Notes under the pieces: generated by a model
Database searches by the model: none
Told to the model about the DNA's origin: nothing
The model's input: only the letters and a program-made list of their open reading frames with translations
In this document: positions 16,674 to 16,822 of the stretch, in pieces
Position numbering within the stretch: position 1 is the first letter of the stretch
How the letters are laid out: each line of letters begins with the position of its first letter
Translations under genes and position numbers: made by a program
Assembly: GCF_903642095.1 (NCBI RefSeq)
Contig: NZ_CAHJWD020000336.1
Location: 1-16,822 of the forward strand
Length of the DNA: 16,822 nt
Source of the DNA: Bathymodiolus brooksi thiotrophic gill symbiont
GTDB taxonomy: Bacteria > Pseudomonadota > Gammaproteobacteria > PS1 > Pseudothioglobaceae
Reading direction: 5' to 3'

Positions 16674-16709
16674 ATAATTCTGTTATTTATCTATAAATGA
16701 CAGAATTAT
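16674..16709. promoter_or_regulatory. 36-bp near-palindrome overlapping the CDF promoter
   Basis: Arms ATAATTCTGT (16674-16683) and ACAGAATTAT (16700-16709) are perfect inverted repeats. Inside them ATTTAT (16685-16690) pairs with ATAAAT (16693-16698), leaving one T/G mismatch and a central CT. The right end covers five of six bases of the -10 hexamer and spans the predicted start. A DNA operator is more likely than a terminator, because the transcript would include only the inner part. The regulator is unknown. Confidence 0.6.
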
Positions 16710-16732
16710 ACCATTTTTAGAATTGCTATCAA
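16705..16732 (-). promoter_or_regulatory. Strong sigma-70 promoter for the CDF gene
   Basis: On the minus strand TTGATA (16732-16727) is followed after 16 bp by TATAAT (16710-16705), with TG one base ahead of it (TGGTATAAT). This is the best promoter in the window. A start near 16698 gives a leader of about 44 nt to the TTG start. Confidence 0.65.
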
Positions 16733-16822
16733 TTAAGTGGCAATAAAGATTTATTTTGGCTAATTTGTTATGCTATACGGTTATAAACAATCGTCAAACT
16801 GGATAATTATTCGGGGTATCGA

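Noticed and set aside
16770..16822. Short plus-strand open frame from an ATG at 16770 to the right edge
   Set aside because: No ribosome-binding site and only 17 codons visible; cannot be told from chance.
16812..16822. GGGGTATCG at the right edge resembles the 5' end of tRNA-Gln (UGGGGUAUCG)
   Set aside because: Only about ten bases are visible, the first base differs, and no cloverleaf can be tested; the next ~70 bases would decide.

Overview
This is an AT-rich, gene-dense chromosomal segment from a gammaproteobacterium. The clearest pointers are an E. coli-like Fur divergent from a BamE (OmlA) lipoprotein, a hemA-prfA pair, LolB, TolQRA and RuvBC. The AT bias, tight packing and broken-up classical operons recall the SUP05/Thioglobus and bivalve-symbiont sulfur oxidisers. 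That placement is an inference from style, not from a lineage marker in the window.

Layout, left to right. Positions 1-1846 hold the 5' 615 codons of a large exported minus-strand protein with one CXXCH haem-c-type motif and Cys-containing RCC1-type repeats of exactly 38 residues; it runs off the left edge. Positions 1893-2298 are a gene-poor gap with possible eroded coding sequence. Next come a BamE lipoprotein with an unusual TolA-like helical tail (minus) and, divergent from it, fur and a ZnuB-type permease (plus). hemA-prfA (minus) converges on znuB. lolB-ruvB (plus) diverge from hemA. From 8223 to 14538 runs a plus-strand train of nine genes: tolQ, tolR, tolA, an Xre/MbcA/ParS antitoxin-family protein, minC, glyS, dtd, a PGPGW-type membrane protein and an ArsC/Spx-like protein. 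All but the last junction overlap or are separated by 1 bp. A thioredoxin (minus), ruvC (plus) and an extended CDF metal exporter (minus) follow. The last ~170 bp contain a strong promoter for the exporter, overlaid by a 36-bp near-palindrome.

Functionally the window serves the cell envelope and division (BamE, LolB, TolQRA, MinC), translation (RF1, GlyRS beta, D-aminoacyl-tRNA deacylase), haem synthesis and metal homeostasis (HemA, Fur, ZnuB, CDF), Holliday-junction processing (RuvB, RuvC) and thiol redox (thioredoxin, ArsC-like). Several expected partners are absent here: TolB/Pal, MinD/MinE, GlyQ, RuvA, ZnuA/ZnuC, PrmC, IspE and a RES toxin.

I see no CRISPR array, intact mobile element, rRNA or complete tRNA, and no convincing intrinsic terminator. 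The most interesting items are the haem-motif/RCC1 exported protein, the BamE tail, the orphan antitoxin-family gene inside the Tol-Min operon, MinC's altered MinD-binding motif, the palindrome over the CDF promoter, and a possibly leaderless ruvC.
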